Both the position numbers and the translations under genes were made by a program. A DNA stretch of 64,000 nt from Rana temporaria (taxonomy: Eukaryota; Chordata; Amphibia; Anura; Ranidae). Positions 10,656 through 22,354 of the stretch are shown piece by piece. How positions within the stretch are numbered: the stretch's first letter is position 1; every line of letters starts with the position of its first letter. The notes under the pieces were generated by a model. That model was not told the DNA's origin and did not search any database. It saw only the letters and a list, made by a program, of their open reading frames with translations. The DNA is taken from the NCBI RefSeq assembly GCF_905171775.1, contig NC_053493.1:247100438-247164437 (forward strand), given 5' to 3'.

Positions 10656-11174
10656 TTAAAGGGGTTGTAAAGGTACAATTTGTTTTTCCTAAATAGCTTC
10701 CTTTACCTTAGTGCAGTCCTCCTTCACTTACCTCATCCTTCCATTTTGCTTTTAAATGTCCTTATTTCTTCTGAGAAATCCTCACTTCCTGTTCTTCGGT
10801 CTAAAACTCCACACAGTAATGCAAGGCTTTCTCCCTGGTGTGGAGTGTCGTGCTTGCCCCCTCCCTTGGACTACAGGAGAGTCAGGATGCCCACTAACAC
10901 ACAGCTCTTTTCTCTATCTGCAACGTAGAGAGCGCCCTGACTCTCCTGCTCGCCCCCTCAAGGGAGGGGGCGAGCACGACACTCCACACCAGGGAGAATT
11001 ACTGCGATGCATTACTGTGTGGAGTTACAGACAAAAGAACAGGAAGTGAGGATTTCTCAGAAGAAATAAGGACATTTAAAAGCAAAATGGAAGGATGAGG
11101 TAAGTGAAGGAGGACTGCACTAAGGTAAAGGAAGCTATTTAGGGATTTTTTTTTTACCTTTACAACCCCTTTAA
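10656..11174. mobile_element. T2/Kolobok-type MITE (copy D2)
   Basis: TTAAAGGGGTTGTAAAGG at the left mirrors CCTTTACAACCCCTTTAA at the right, with TTAA at 10656-10659 and 11171-11174. Same family as 1842-2353. It shares its right TTAA with the next MITE. Confidence 0.8.
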
Positions 11175-11632
11175 AGTGGTTGTAAACCCCTATTTTTCAC
11201 TTTTACCTACAGGTAAGCCTATAATAAGGCTTACCTGTAGGTATACAGAATATCTCCTAAACCTGTACGGTTTAGGAGATATTCCCCCCGCATTGCGCCG
11301 CTGATTGCAGCTGGGCATGCGCAGGGGGGAATCCACGGCGAAAGGTCCGGCAGCCTCCGGGCCTTGCCGATTTGAAATCTCCCGCGCGCACGCGCGGGAG
11401 TGATGTCATCGCCGCTCCAGCCAATCACAGCGCTGGAGCGGCGATACCCAAAAGACACGCCGGAGCAAGATGACATCTCGCTCGGCGTGGACCAGGTAAG
11501 TGTTCTTCACCTCGTTCCGAGGTAAGTATTTCATAATCAGCTATTGTGCGGTGCATACTAGCTGATTATGCCTTTTGCCTTGCAGGTTTAAAACAAAAAA
11601 AAAATTATATATGCGGTTTACAACCCCTTTAA
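11171..11632. mobile_element. T2/Kolobok-type MITE (copy E1), abutting D2
   Basis: It starts TTAAAGTGGTTGTAAACCCC and ends GGTTTACAACCCCTTTAA. It has a GC-rich, partly palindromic centre with a hairpin around CTGTAGGTATACAG. The single TTAA at 11171-11174 is used by both D2 and E1. Confidence 0.8.
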
Positions 11633-11712
11633 GGGAGGTAAATCTGAATCACGGATAAACAAGCAGAAGAAGACACAAAAGAAACACAATAAATATCATA
11701 TTATTAAAGCAC
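11631..11712 (+). repeat. 82-bp direct repeat, right copy
   Basis: Second copy of the segment at 10574-10655, immediately after MITE E1. See the finding on its origin. Confidence 0.85.
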
Positions 11713-12529
11713 TCAAATATAGATATATTAATATATCCTTTTCTAATCACAACACTCCTCCTTGCCCTCCCCCCCCCCTCAGTCGCCCCCCCCCTTTTTT
11801 TTTTGAGGAATCGAAGAAACCACCATTTAGTAAAGAAAGTTATCAGGGAGGTGTTTTTAAGTGTCAATTAAATGTTAAATGGAATTGGAAAATTGAATAA
11901 AGAGAAATTAAACAAAAAAAAAAAAAAAAATGATCCCCTGTGCCTGGATCCTAAACCTTTTTCTGCTTCCCTGCAAGCAAAGTCAGTGCTGTGTCCCTAG
12001 CATGTAGCCTGGGATTGACTTGGTGCATTCTACAGAACGGCCACTAGATGTCTCCTGTGGGCCCCGCACATAAATCCCTGTGCAGAAGAAGTGAGTCAGT
12101 ACATGAGATGGAAGAAGAGCTGTAAGAAGTTTTCTCTTCTCACTGCATAGAGTGTATGACCCGGGGAAATAGAGCACCGCACATGTGATGAGAACGGCTC
12201 CTCTCCTTTCTGAGGCTCATTTCCACACCATTTCATTTGTTGCCATTAACCAGCAGCTGATGTCCTTGGGATGTGAGATGATGACTGTTGTTGGCAGGCT
12301 ACAGACCTATGATGAGCAATACTAAAGGAGAACTTCAGAAGGAAAGTGGGAAGGAGTGATCTGGTTGGCAGGTACTAGGCAGGTGCTTCCCATCTCTCTG
12401 TACCCACCAGCCTGCATTACCCAATGGAAGTGTAGATTTGAAATGATTTCCTTGGGCTTGTCTTCAGAGCATCAGTAATATCTGCTATAGGTGGACTACT
12501 TGGACCCTGCTCATTTCCTGGCAGGGAGC
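11713..12529 (+). promoter_or_regulatory. BMP6 5' flank / presumed promoter and 5' UTR
   Basis: This is the sequence directly upstream of the BMP6 start codon. Beyond 11713 no transposon is recognised, and no strong CpG island, TATA box or start site can be placed by eye. The role is inferred from position only. Confidence 0.35.
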
Positions 12530-12986
12530 ATGGAGAGGTCAGCTTTACCCATTTCTTGGTCACTCTGGGTCTCCTGCTCCCTGCTCCTGTCCCTGGCACA
12601 AGGGACACTGGTTGAAAGCAGCAGAAGAGCCAACATGGACAGTGGCTTCTTATACAGGCGCTTGAAGAACCACGAGAAGAGGGAGATGCAGAAGGAGATC
12701 CTCTCCATCCTTGGACTGCCACATAGACCAAGACCGGTGCATGGACTTAGTCCTGCCCAGCTGCACCAGCCTGGCAGACTCAACTCTGCTCCCCTCTTCA
12801 TGCTGGACCTATATAATGCCATGTCTGGTCAGGAACAGGGAATGGACCTTAGAGACTGGTCACACAGAACATACCCTCACAGCCATCACATGAAGGTCAA
12901 GAGCCTACTGAACAGTCCCCTGGCCAGTGCCCAGGACAGTGCATTTCTCAATGATGCTGACATGGTCATGAGCTTCGTCAACCTGG
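12530..12986 (+). CDS. BMP6: Bone morphogenetic protein 6, exon 1 (signal peptide and N-terminal propeptide)
   Basis: BMP6 is a secreted TGF-beta family ligand. This exon gives 152 residues plus one base. ATG at 12530 was chosen because it has A at -3 and G at +4 and opens a signal peptide (MERSALPISW, then a hydrophobic WVSCSLLLSLAQG). Next come GFLYRRLKNHEKREM, then QKEILSILGLPHRPRPVHGL, SAPLFMLDLYNAMS and SAQDSAFLNDADMVMSFVNL. The QKEIL, HGL and SAQDSAFLNDADM wording fits BMP6 better than BMP5, BMP7 or BMP8. It ends CTGG followed by GTGAGT, a consensus donor in phase 1, as expected for this family. An in-frame GTG extends the frame 13 codons upstream and is unlikely to be used. The mature ligand and later exons are not in the window. 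Confidence 0.93.
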
Positions 12987-12992
12987 GTGAGT
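12987..12992 (+). other. BMP6: Splice donor of BMP6 exon 1
   Basis: GTGAGT follows the exon's last base G at 12986. Reading on past it adds only a short non-conserved tail and a stop near 13030, which supports splicing here. Confidence 0.9.
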
Positions 12993-13391
12993 CTTTAATC
13001 CATGCCCAGCCTAGGGGCACTTTGTATTAAATATCCTTTTTCTTTTTTAGTTGTGGGTAGAAGGGAAACCAAAAATGTAATATTGCAGCTTATCAATCAT
13101 TAGATGTGGTGGCTGCATTCGTTTTCTTTTTCTTTTTTTCACTCTGGATTAAAATTTGGACAGAAGCATTTCCAGTCTGGTGGGAGTGGGTGTTAGATGG
13201 GCTAGCAGATTTAGATACACCAACAAATTGAAGCTGAACTCCAGTTAATACCTTATAATCTGTTACAACAAACAGGTTTTTTTCTTTTTCCTTTGGGGTT
13301 AAAGGTTTCACATAAATAAAAAATGACCATTGTATGCACCCCTGTCAGTGTTAAATGGTTTGTCTCATCCCTGTAACTGCAAGAGAGCTTG
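12993..13391. other. Start of intron, nothing recognised
   Basis: Sequence without recognisable repeat boundaries, apart from short homopolymers near 13125-13140 and 13277. Confidence 0.4.
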
Positions 13392-13909
13392 TTAAAGCGG
13401 AGCTCCACCCTAAAAAAAAAAAAAAAGGCTACAAAAACGTATTTTTTTAATATATATTTTATATATATTTTATATATATTTTTTATATATATTTTTTTAT
13501 ATATACTTACCAGAAGGGGCTGTTACTAGGCAGATCGTCCTAATCTGCCAATTTCTCGCCCGCGGTGGGTCTTCTTTCTTCTCCTCGTCGCGCTGCCTCC
13601 TGGGAAATAGGGAGCGGTGTCTTCTGGGACCTTGTGTGTGTCCCAGGAGACATCCGCCCATTCACATAGCGACGTGTGGCTCGTGCCTGCGCAGTAGGGA
13701 TACGGACAGCGAAACCGCAACGCTTCACTTCCTGATTCCCTCACCGAGGACAGCGGCGGGGGCAGCCGAGACCCGAGCGATTGCTCGGCTTCGGCTGCCG
13801 ACATCGCGGGCACCCTGGACAGGTAAGTGTCCTTATTAAAAGTCAGCAGCTACAGTGTTTGTAGCTGCTGACTTTTAATTTTTTTTTTTAAGCCGGACCT
13901 CTGCTTTAA
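13392..13909. mobile_element. T2/Kolobok-type MITE (copy F1)
   Basis: TTAAAGCGGAGCTCCACCCT at the left and AGCCGGACCTCTGCTTTAA at the right, with TTAA at 13392-13395 and 13906-13909. An inner hairpin, AAAAGTCAGCAGCTACA and its complement, lies at about 13838-13880. A TATATTTT microsatellite occupies 13440-13506. Confidence 0.75.
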
Positions 13910-14600
13910 GATGAAAAACAACAGACTTACTGGCCAGATCACAGATAAAACTAGAACAAACAAAGGAAACAAATGTAGCCATCACGTCTAAGAATTGGTA
14001 AGCTGCAATATATGCTTGCTTTTGGCTTTATTATTGAGTTAATGTAGAACTGAAGCCAAAATGTATTTTAGTTTTGGATAAAGTAAAGAGGGATTAGGAC
14101 ACCTGTCAGGTTTTTATTGCTTTTCTGCATTTTTTTTTTTATGTTTTCTTACTACACGGCTAAGTACTTTATTTCAGTCCCAGGGGCAAAACTATTTTTT
14201 TCTTTGATTGATACAGATTTTTATTGCTGTTGTACCTGATAAGGAGATTCGTCCTCACTATTTTTCCTGGTGAAAGTTATCACAGAGAGTGAAAGAAAAT
14301 CACAAACTGAGTTGTCACCAGAAAAGGAATGAAGGGGAAACTAGTTTTGGTGACAACCAGGGATTTCCCCCACTTTGGAGGGAATTTCTCTCACTTTGTA
14401 TTGTGACAACGGGACAGGAAGTGAAGGGAAATCTTCCCAATGGGGCACACATAAAAAAAAAAAAGAAAAAAAATCACCCTTCCCTACTCTATCCACAAAA
14501 AAGAAAAAAAAAGTTTTCCCTTTTTTATTTTTTTGTGGCCAGTTGGGGAGATTTGCCCTGACTTCTTGCCATGGAGTTGGAACAGGAAGTTGACTCTTTA
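13910..14600. other. No gene; simple-sequence rich
   Basis: Runs of A and T and short direct repeats. No exon-like ORF. Confidence 0.4.
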
Positions 14601-15475
14601 CAAGTTAGCAGGCATTCCTGAGCGTCGGTCGTTTTTTTTCTGCGTTTTTTTCCGGTGTTTTGTCGCGCGTATTCATGCTTATTTGCGCGTTTGCATACAG
14701 CGTTGTCCGACGTTTTTGTACTTCGACGTTTTTTATTTTAGCCAATAGGAAAAATGATCATCTTTTCATCACTTGTTGCTATGTTGGTAGATTTTTTTAA
14801 TCTTCTGCCTGGGTGAAAAGTTCTATTGATTAAAGCGACGAAACGCCCGTAGCAAACGCTCGTTGTCGCGCTAGTCGCTTGAATCGAGCGTTTCCATTAC
14901 TTTCTATGGGAAATGGAAACGCTCAAATACGCCCAAACCGCCCGATACGCGCGTCAAAAAAGGGTCCGGAACTTGTTTGAGCTTCAGTCGTTCGGCGTAT
15001 CGGCGTGCAGATGTGAACCATCTCCATAGGGTATAATGTATTTTTTCCCCTCTAGCGTATTTGAGCGTCGCGCTTCAGGCGTCAAAACGCTCGGGTGTGA
15101 ATGCAGCCTGAATGCAGCCTAAGCCCCCTTTCACACCTCGGCGTATATACGCCTGTAGTGCGACGCCGCAGCCGCCCCTGAGACGCTGGAGGGATGATTT
15201 CACATTGCCCTCTATGGAGATGGTTCACATCTCCACGCTGAACGCCTGCCGCCTGCCGCCTGAAAACAAGTCCCGGACCTTTTTTTCAGGCGGCTTTCGG
15301 CGTTCGGCATAGGAGATGTGAACCATCTCCATAGAGGGGGTAGGCTGCATTCACAATCTCAGCGTTTTGTCGCCGCAAATCGCGGTACAAAACGCCGTAA
15401 TTTGTCGCCGCAATTCGCGGGACAAAACGCTGCGATTTTGTACGCCAAGGTGTGAATGCAGCCTTATAGACGGCT
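14601..15475. repeat. CpG-rich foldback repeat cluster
   Basis: There are at least two related blocks, meeting near 15107-15130. Each has GGTGTGAATGCAGCC or its complement at an end and many GCG/CGC words inside. GAGATGGTTCACATCTCC-type segments occur in both orientations (15001, 15212, 15311). It is probably nested MITEs, with boundaries unresolved. Confidence 0.45.
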
Positions 15476-16468
15476 TCCCCTGAAACACATCTCCCCAATT
15501 GGGAGGTTTCCTCTCTATTTCTTATCTAGAACATTACAATTTTGGAATCCCTATCCTATTCTATTACAGCCAACAGGACCAATAGAGAGGGTCACAGACA
15601 GCAATAAAAACTTGACTGGGGTCCTAACCCTTCTACACGCTTAAAAAAATAAATAAAACAAAAGTGCTATAAATACACTTTACAGGCACAAACGTGTAAT
15701 CATTGCTTTCATGTCGACTATGTTGCAATGGGCACAAGCTATTTCGCTCAGAAATCCATAGAAACGATGCATATGGTAGAGATTTATTGCACTGCAAAGA
15801 TACTTTTTTCTGTTAAAACATGTGAAGCTAATCGGAAAACATATGGGGAACACACAAGACAGAGTCACTTTCAAATATTTCTTTTTATTCACAAGCTTTT
15901 GATTGCAGTTTTTTCTTATTTTAACACTACACATTATTTAGTGCTGGGGGGGATGGGGGTTATATTAATATAAGGTAAATAAAAACAGCACAGTGATGCT
16001 GTGGGAAAATAGAAAGTTGCAATATCACATGACTTGAGATGACAATGCAACTTTTAGACTGATAATAATATAATAACCCTAAACACAGGATGACAAGGAA
16101 GTGCTGAATCAGGCTTCCCGGCTGTCTATTAGGGCATTGTGTATATAAATGATATTAATGTGATATTATGCTGTCTGGGGAAGAAAGTAAAAAAAAACAA
16201 AAAAAAAAACAAGCTACTTTTTTTTTTTAGCTTTTAGATCCTTTTATTTATACTTGATGTTTGCAGCAACTTGTGTTTTGCTTTCTTTTTTTTTTTCCAG
16301 TTTTGTTTTGATGCTCAGACAGACATGTGCTATGCTGGTGTTGTAGTTTTGCTTATACACGCTACCACTATGATTATTGCTTTGTGTTATACTGGAATGA
16401 CATAATAGTATGATTTATTGCTCTAACATTGCAGTGGCTATTGCCTGCTTTTTTTCCGTAGTATTGTA
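15476..16468. other. No feature recognised
   Basis: AT-rich sequence with short ORFs only and no repeat boundary seen. Confidence 0.4.
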
Positions 16469-16781
16469 CAGTAAAACCTTGGTTTGAGAGCGTTTTGCAA
16501 GACAAGCAAAATGTTTTAATACATTATGCCTTGATATACAAGCGATGTCTTGATATAAGAGTAGCGTCATGTCACAACTGAGTATAAAAAAAGAAGAGAG
16601 GCGCCTCTAAGTGTAGGAATACGGTTCTATTTAATGAAGGTACAACATTTAGCAACTTATTGCTACACTTAGAGGTGCCTCTCTTCTCTTTTATAGCCTG
16701 CAAAAAAAATTGCTAAACAAGTGCTTTGGATTACAAGCATGTTTCTGGAACGAATTACGCTCTCAATCCAAGGTTTTACTG
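16469..16781. mobile_element. Tigger-like MITE (copy C1)
   Basis: The ends are CAGTAAAACCTTGG and its complement CCAAGGTTTTACTG, flanked by TA (16467-16468 and 16782-16783), as in the pogo/Tigger branch of Tc1-mariner. An inner inverted repeat carries AGAGAGGCGCCTCTAAGTGTA. Copies at 17780 and 29946 share both ends and interior. Confidence 0.8.
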
Positions 16782-16841
16782 TATTTGGTTGGATTAATGG
16801 ATAATCTTAAAAAAAAAAAAAAGCCCCTAACATTAAACTAT

Positions 16842-17539
16842 GGCCCAGATTCACAAAGGAGATACGACGGCATATCTCCAGATACGCCGTCGTATCTCTG
16901 AGTCTGAGCGGTTGTATCTATGCGCCATAATCAGTTACGCATAGATTTCTATTAGATCCGACCGGCGTAAGTCTCTTTCGCCGTCGGATCTTAACTGCAT
17001 ATTTACGCTGGCCGCTAGGGGCGTGTACGCTGATTTATGGGTCGAAATATGTAAATCAGCTAGATACGCGAACGTACGCCCGGCCGACGCAGTACAGATA
17101 CGCCATTTACGTTAGGCTTTTCCCGGCGTAAAGTTACCCCTGCTATATGAGGCATATATGCGGCGTAGCAATGTTAAGTATGGCCGTCGTTCCCGCGACG
17201 AAATTTGAAAATTTTATGTCGTTTGCGTAAGTCGTCCGTGAAATGGGGCTGGACGTAATTTACGTTCACGTCGAAACCAATACGTCCTTGCGGCGTATTT
17301 GGAGCAATGCACACTGGGATATGTCCACAGACGGCGCATGCGCCGTTCGTGAAAAACGTCAATCACGTCGGGTCACGAGTGATTAACATAAAACACGTCC
17401 CCCTGCTCCACATTTGAATTAGGCGGGTTTCAGCCGGCCTATTTACGCTACGCCGCCACAACTTATGGAGCAAGTGCTTTGAGAATACTGCACTTGCCCG
17501 TATAAGTTGCGGAGGCGTAACGTAAATAGGATCTGGCCC
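16842..17539. mobile_element. Palindromic GC-rich MITE, family B copy 2
   Basis: It starts GGCCCAGATTCACAAAGG and ends GGATCTGGCCC, with TAT or CTAT repeated at the flanks. It shares GAGATACGACGG, CGCTGGCCGCTAGG and the TACGCCGCC blocks with the copies at 2921 and 49081. Confidence 0.65.
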
Positions 17540-17779
17540 TATAATTCTTATTTGTTCCCTTTCAGTCTGCTAAAATACACATTCACTACTTTTTCAGCCC
17601 TGTATTTTTTATTAAGTTGTTTCTTATTGTGTGTTTTTCTGTCTTATTCTCCTTATCCTTCTTGAGCTTCTGAACCTTTCCTCTTCCTTCTCATTTTTTT
17701 GGAATGAGCAGTGGACAGTACATACTTGAATAGAGTTTAGTGTCACTTAAAATACACCCATTGAAAACATTTTGTTATA

Positions 17780-18405
17780 CAGTAAAACCTTGGATTGGGA
17801 GCATAATTTGTTCCAGAAACATGCTTGTAATCCAAAACACTTGTATATCAAAGCAAATTTTCCCATAAGAAATAATGGAAACTCAAATGATTCGTTCCAC
17901 AACCGTTTATTTATAGGTCCTTCACTTTATATCCCATATAAAAAGATTATAGCAATGTGATAGGTTGTGTAACCATAAAATGTCCATCCACAAATGGAAA
18001 CCTCCACAAGGGGATTAGAAGCCAAATCCAGCAGGAGCTACAAAGAATAAAAGAGAAGAGAGGCGCCTCTAATATGTTGCTGAATGTTGTACCTTCATTA
18101 AATGTAACCATATTGCTACACTTAGAGGCGCCTCTCTTCTCTTTTAAACTCTGTAGCCCCTGCTGGATTTTGCTTCTAATCCCCTTGCGGAGGCACCCAT
18201 TTGTAAATGGACATTTTACACATTGCTATGATCTTTTTATATGGAATATAAAGTGAAGGACTTATGAATGAATGGTTGTGGAACGAATCATTTCAGTTGT
18301 GACATGATGCTACTGTTATATCAGGACATTGCTTGTATATCAATTCAAAATGTAATTTTTTTGTTAGCTTGTCTTGTATAACACTCTCAAACCAAGGTTT
18401 TACTG
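17780..18405. mobile_element. Tigger-like MITE (copy C2)
   Basis: CAGTAAAACCTTGGATTGGG at the left and CAAACCAAGGTTTTACTG at the right, with TA at 17778-17779 and 18406-18407. Almost the whole element is a long inverted repeat centred near 18090. Confidence 0.8.
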
Positions 18406-18902
18406 TATTTGTTTGATAAGTGCAAAAATGAAGTTTGTGAATGAACAGGGAGCCTCTGTACAGAGCACTCCCTATTCAGTCATTGCAGTACAGCTGTGCC
18501 TTGCGGCAGTCAGCGAGTGAGAGAGGAGTGGAAGCTCTGTATGACACACAGGGGGCCCAGGTAGAATGGGAAATCAGATCGTGGACAGCCCCTTTCTTTT
18601 CTAAATGAACACAAACAGTGATCGGTACCGATCACTTACTGTGTCTACTCATAACAGAAGCATAGTAAACACAGTTTGTGAATGAACAGGGAGCCCCTGT
18701 ACAGAGCACTCCCTGTTCGTTCATTGCAGTACAGCTGAGGCTGCAGAGAAAGATTGAGGATGTCCCAATTTCCTTTCTCTGTCTCAAAAGTGAGAGACCC
18801 CTGGTCAGTTTAGACCCCTGGTTTTTCACCAAAGCACCACCCCTCCACCAATGGAGTTGTAAAAAATTGTTATAAAATTGAAATAAAAATTTAGAGAAAT
18901 TA
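18406..18902. repeat. Diverged direct repeats around GTGAATGAACAGGGAGCC
   Basis: A block of about 75 bp at 18433 recurs at 18675, and a weaker relative lies near 22016. No gene. Origin unknown. Confidence 0.5.
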
Positions 18903-19237
18903 GGGGCTCATTTACACTGGTTCTCTGGAACATAGATTGTAAATGTGCAGTTTGTGCCATTGGAGCCACCTGTTACTCCATGGGTCCCAATGCACTATTC
19001 CCAACACACACGTTCCTGTAGAGATGGCTGTGTGTGTAAGTGGGTGCTGAACCATGAATAGTCAGAGAGAGTGATGTCACCAGCACATCAAGATCCCCAA
19101 AATGAATGGATGAAGGGGTCCTGAGTGGCTCCGAAAAACTGCAATCTGCTGTAACTCTGTGATTGCTGATCAAAGCTTTGGACCCATTTTGGAGATCTTG
19201 GTGTGCTGGTGACATCACTCTCTCTGTTACTCTATGG

Positions 19238-19372
19238 CAGTGATGGCGAACCTTGGCACCCTAGATGTTTTGGAACCACATTTCCCATGGTGCTCAACTA
19301 CGCTGCAGAGTGCATGAGCATCATGGGAAATGTAGTTCCAAAACATCTGGGGTGCCAAGTTCGCCATCACTG
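19238..19372. mobile_element. Small hAT MITE (135 bp)
   Basis: CAGTGATGGCGAACCTTGGC and its complement GCCAAGTTCGCCATCACTG form the ends. The perfect 8-bp duplication CTCTATGG lies at 19230-19237 and 19373-19380, as expected for hAT. Confidence 0.9.
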
Positions 19373-19445
19373 CTCTATGGGGACGCAGCGGCTGTATGAA
19401 CACACCCACAGGTCCTAATTTGACAGGTGTGCAGGTGTGGGTGAG

Positions 19446-20038
19446 TGTAAGGGGTTAGCTCGGTAGCGGGGTGTGTGACCCCCTTGATGGGTTCACTACA
19501 CACTGAATTTATACAGACAGGCAGTCGAAGACGGTTGAAAACAAAGATTTTGGTTTATTCTTCCATCTTGCTGGAAACAAGTGCAAGCATCCAAACAGCA
19601 TAAACAAAATCAAACATAAAATAAACCCTGGCCACTCTGGACGTCTACCTTCCAAGCAGGAACCTATCTATGGAGTCTGGCACAGCCTAGTGCTGGGCCG
19701 ACACTGCTGGTCATACAGCAGAAAAACAATAGTCTCTTTTTGATTTTTATCACACAGAAAAATCAAACACCACCTCACCTCCTCAGAAGACTTTCAGCTA
19801 CTGCTCTCCTTCACTCAGAAAGCCTCAGGATGCAGCAAATTAGTGGTAATCCTCTGGATTACTTATAGAGGCTTTAATTTCCTCATTCTGAACAGCTGAA
19901 GTTTTTCAACGCCTTTAAACCTTTTCTGGCTACTTCTGCATCCGACGCCTAATAACAATTGGTGTATTGTCTAAACAAGGCAGAAATGTATCTCCCATCT
20001 GTGACAACACCCACAGATTTACCTGACTTCCTGTCACA
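19446..20038 (-). mobile_element. Solo LTR (593 bp)
   Basis: It begins TGTAAGG and ends TGTCACA (TG...CA), with a perfect 5-bp duplication GTGAG at 19441-19445 and 20039-20043. On the minus strand an AATAAA lies near 19560, about 110 bp before that strand's LTR end, so minus orientation is favoured. It is probably Ty3/gypsy or another retrovirus-like family, with no internal region left. Confidence 0.8.
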
Positions 20039-20135
20039 GTGAGTGACCCCGAATACACACTGTCAAATTAGGACCTGTGTTCATACAGCTGCTGCATTAC
20101 CATAGAGTAACATAGACTGTCTGCACACAGCTCCA

Positions 20136-20999
20136 GCTCCGTTAAAAAAAAAGAAACAGTAACAGTAAGGTCTGCTAATAATGAATTTAGTGTATTTTTA
20201 GCAAAAGTATTGTTTTGATATTTTTTTGGTGGGGGGGGTGGGGTTGTATGGGGACCCGCGATTTCTAACAGCTGCCCTGCTCCCACTAGATGTCCTCAGT
20301 CTTAAATTCCATTTACGTCTTTGCGTGTGCACATTGTGCGTAGAGCAGCGCATTCATTTCAGTGGGCCGCCCTACCTGTGAGAAATGCGGGGAAAATCCA
20401 CAACTCTTTTTTATTTAATGGTTGCCCACTGAATTGCATGAAAACTGTGGTGATTAAATTCCACCAAAAGAAAACTCTATCTGTGTGAAAAAAATTAGAT
20501 AAATTGGGTACAGTGTTGCATGACCGAGCAATTGCCAGTTAACCACTTAAGCACACGCTCACGTATATATACGTCATTGTTTTTAAAGATGGGTATCTCG
20601 GTAACGGGAGCAGCCGCTGCCACAATTTGCCACAAGCGCTCAGAATCAAGTCGACGCATGCTCGGAAGCATTGAACTTAATTTTTCTCCGGCTCGTCGTA
20701 GTGTTGTACGTCACCGCGTTTTGTACGGTCGGAATTTAGTCTGACAGTGTGTATGCAAGACAGCTTGAACGGAATTCCGTCTGAAAAATCCGTCCGAGTT
20801 TATCCCGACAGGAAATCCGATTGTGTGTACAAGGCATTAGTTTGAATTATACAGTACCTTTGGTGTATGTAAAACTAGAGACCGATATTGTTTTTTCAGG
20901 GCCGATACGATACCGATTTTTTGACCACCTTGCAGGCCGATAGCCGATATCAGGTGCCAATATTTTGTACATTTAAATTTTTTATTTTTACATATATGT
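20136..20999. other. Gene-free mosaic of MITE fragments
   Basis: GTTAACCACTTAAGC at about 20538 is a left end of the family complete at 30949. The stretch around 20700-20836, ending TGTGTGTACAAGGC, resembles the right half of the TACACAC Harbinger-like family. The rest is not recognised. Confidence 0.4.
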
Positions 21000-21390
21000 A
21001 GCGCCCCCTTACTTCCAGTATGGGCACTACGCTAAAGTTAGTGGGGAATGGGAGAGTTATTCTTGCTCCCATTCACAATTTGTCAAATTTGGGCTGCTGT
21101 CGTTCCAGAAATGTCCTGTAGGTCAGTCTGCGTTCCAGGGGTGTTGTTTCCACACCTGGGCGACAGGTGGCGCTAGAGGGGTTCTGGCAGAGCAATTTTC
21201 CCCAGCAGTCAATTAGAGGAGTTTTCCCTCGCGGGGAATGCTGGGGGAGAGTATATCTGTGGCAGATGCCATTTTCTTGTGTTCTTCCGGGGTTCCAGGT
21301 TCCAGGTGCGGCACCCACCTTTTCTATAGGGCAGGCATTTTATTTTATCATAATGCATTTCCTGCATTAAGAAAAAAATGTCCCGGTAGT
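21000..21390 (+). mobile_element. Possible LTR fragment
   Basis: TGTAGCGCCCCCTTACTTCC starts the block. GGGAGAGTATATCTGTGG, a TATA-like context, lies at about 21244. No second end or target duplication was found. This is a tentative call. Confidence 0.3.
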
Positions 21391-22354
21391 AGTATTGCCC
21401 CCTCACCCCCCTTAATACCTAATGAAAGAGGAGCTCCAGCCTCCCCAACACTTACACTTCCTCAGTTGCTTCCTGGTTTCTGGTCTAGGCCAAAATGATG
21501 TCATAAATCCCAGGAGTCTCCAGGGGCATTTTTTTTCATCTGGAGAAGGGTAGGAGAGGTTTTCTGAGCTAACCTTCTGCCTACATTCCTGAACAAAGGA
21601 CAAATAGATTTCAGGTAGTAAATCCTACATGAATCATCTGCCCTTAGGGCTCATTCACACCAGAATGCGATCTGGTTGCAATGTGTTTCCAAAAGTATTG
21701 CATGCGGTGCAGGTGCAGTGTAATCATAGGCATGCGCAAAGGGTGTGCCTGGGCATACCCTAATCACTGCGTGTGGTGCTGAGTCCCTCTACTGTTCCCT
21801 GGGTTGCCCCACTCCCTGCGGTGCTGCTGGTTTCCCTCCTCTTCTCTCCTCCCAGGTACTGTTTTTTGTTTTCAGAATAGAGAGTGGGGGAAGGAGCTAG
21901 TAAATATGTAATTTACCAGCTCCTTCTTTTTTATAAATAAACACAGTGAACACACTCCCTCACTGTGTTCATTCATAACCGAAGCCTAGTAAACTGTGTT
22001 TACTATGCTTCAGTTTGCGAATGAACAGAAACTCAGCACAGAGCACTCCACATTCATTCCCTGCCCCATGCAGCTGAGGCTGAAGAGAAAGGCATTTGTG
22101 TTTGAGCTTTGGGGTGCACAGCCTAATGCAATAGGCTGTGCACACCTATGAGCGCAATTGCAGCCTATTCAAAATTAATGCGCTCAAATCACACCACATT
22201 GAAATGCTTGTAAATCATGATTTGTGTGATCCAGTCTTTACTCAAAATGGCTGTGGCTTGAAATGCTAGGGGTGTTTTTCAAAGTGATTTCTCAACAAAT
22301 TAAAGGATGGAGACATGGATAGATGGGTGGTGTTCCTTGTATATTAAAAATGTA
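21391..22354. other. Gene-free, old repeats
   Basis: GGGCTCATTCACACCAG-type repeat starts near 21645, and a relative of the 18433 direct repeat occurs near 22016. No exon-like ORF. Confidence 0.35.

Larger units (their letters stand above)
18903..20135. mobile_element. Old foldback element hosting two later insertions
   Basis: GGTCCTAATTTGACAGGTGTG (about 19409) is mirrored by GTCAAATTAGGACCTGTG (about 20062). CAGAGAGAGTGATGTCACCAG (19062) is mirrored by CTGGTGACATCACTCTCTC (19205). The arms are separated by a hAT MITE and a solo LTR. The outer boundaries are approximate. Confidence 0.5.

Noticed and set aside
19446..20038. Full-length LTR retrotransposon
   Set aside because: Only one LTR with a perfect duplication on both sides is present. 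There is no internal region, so it is a solo LTR.
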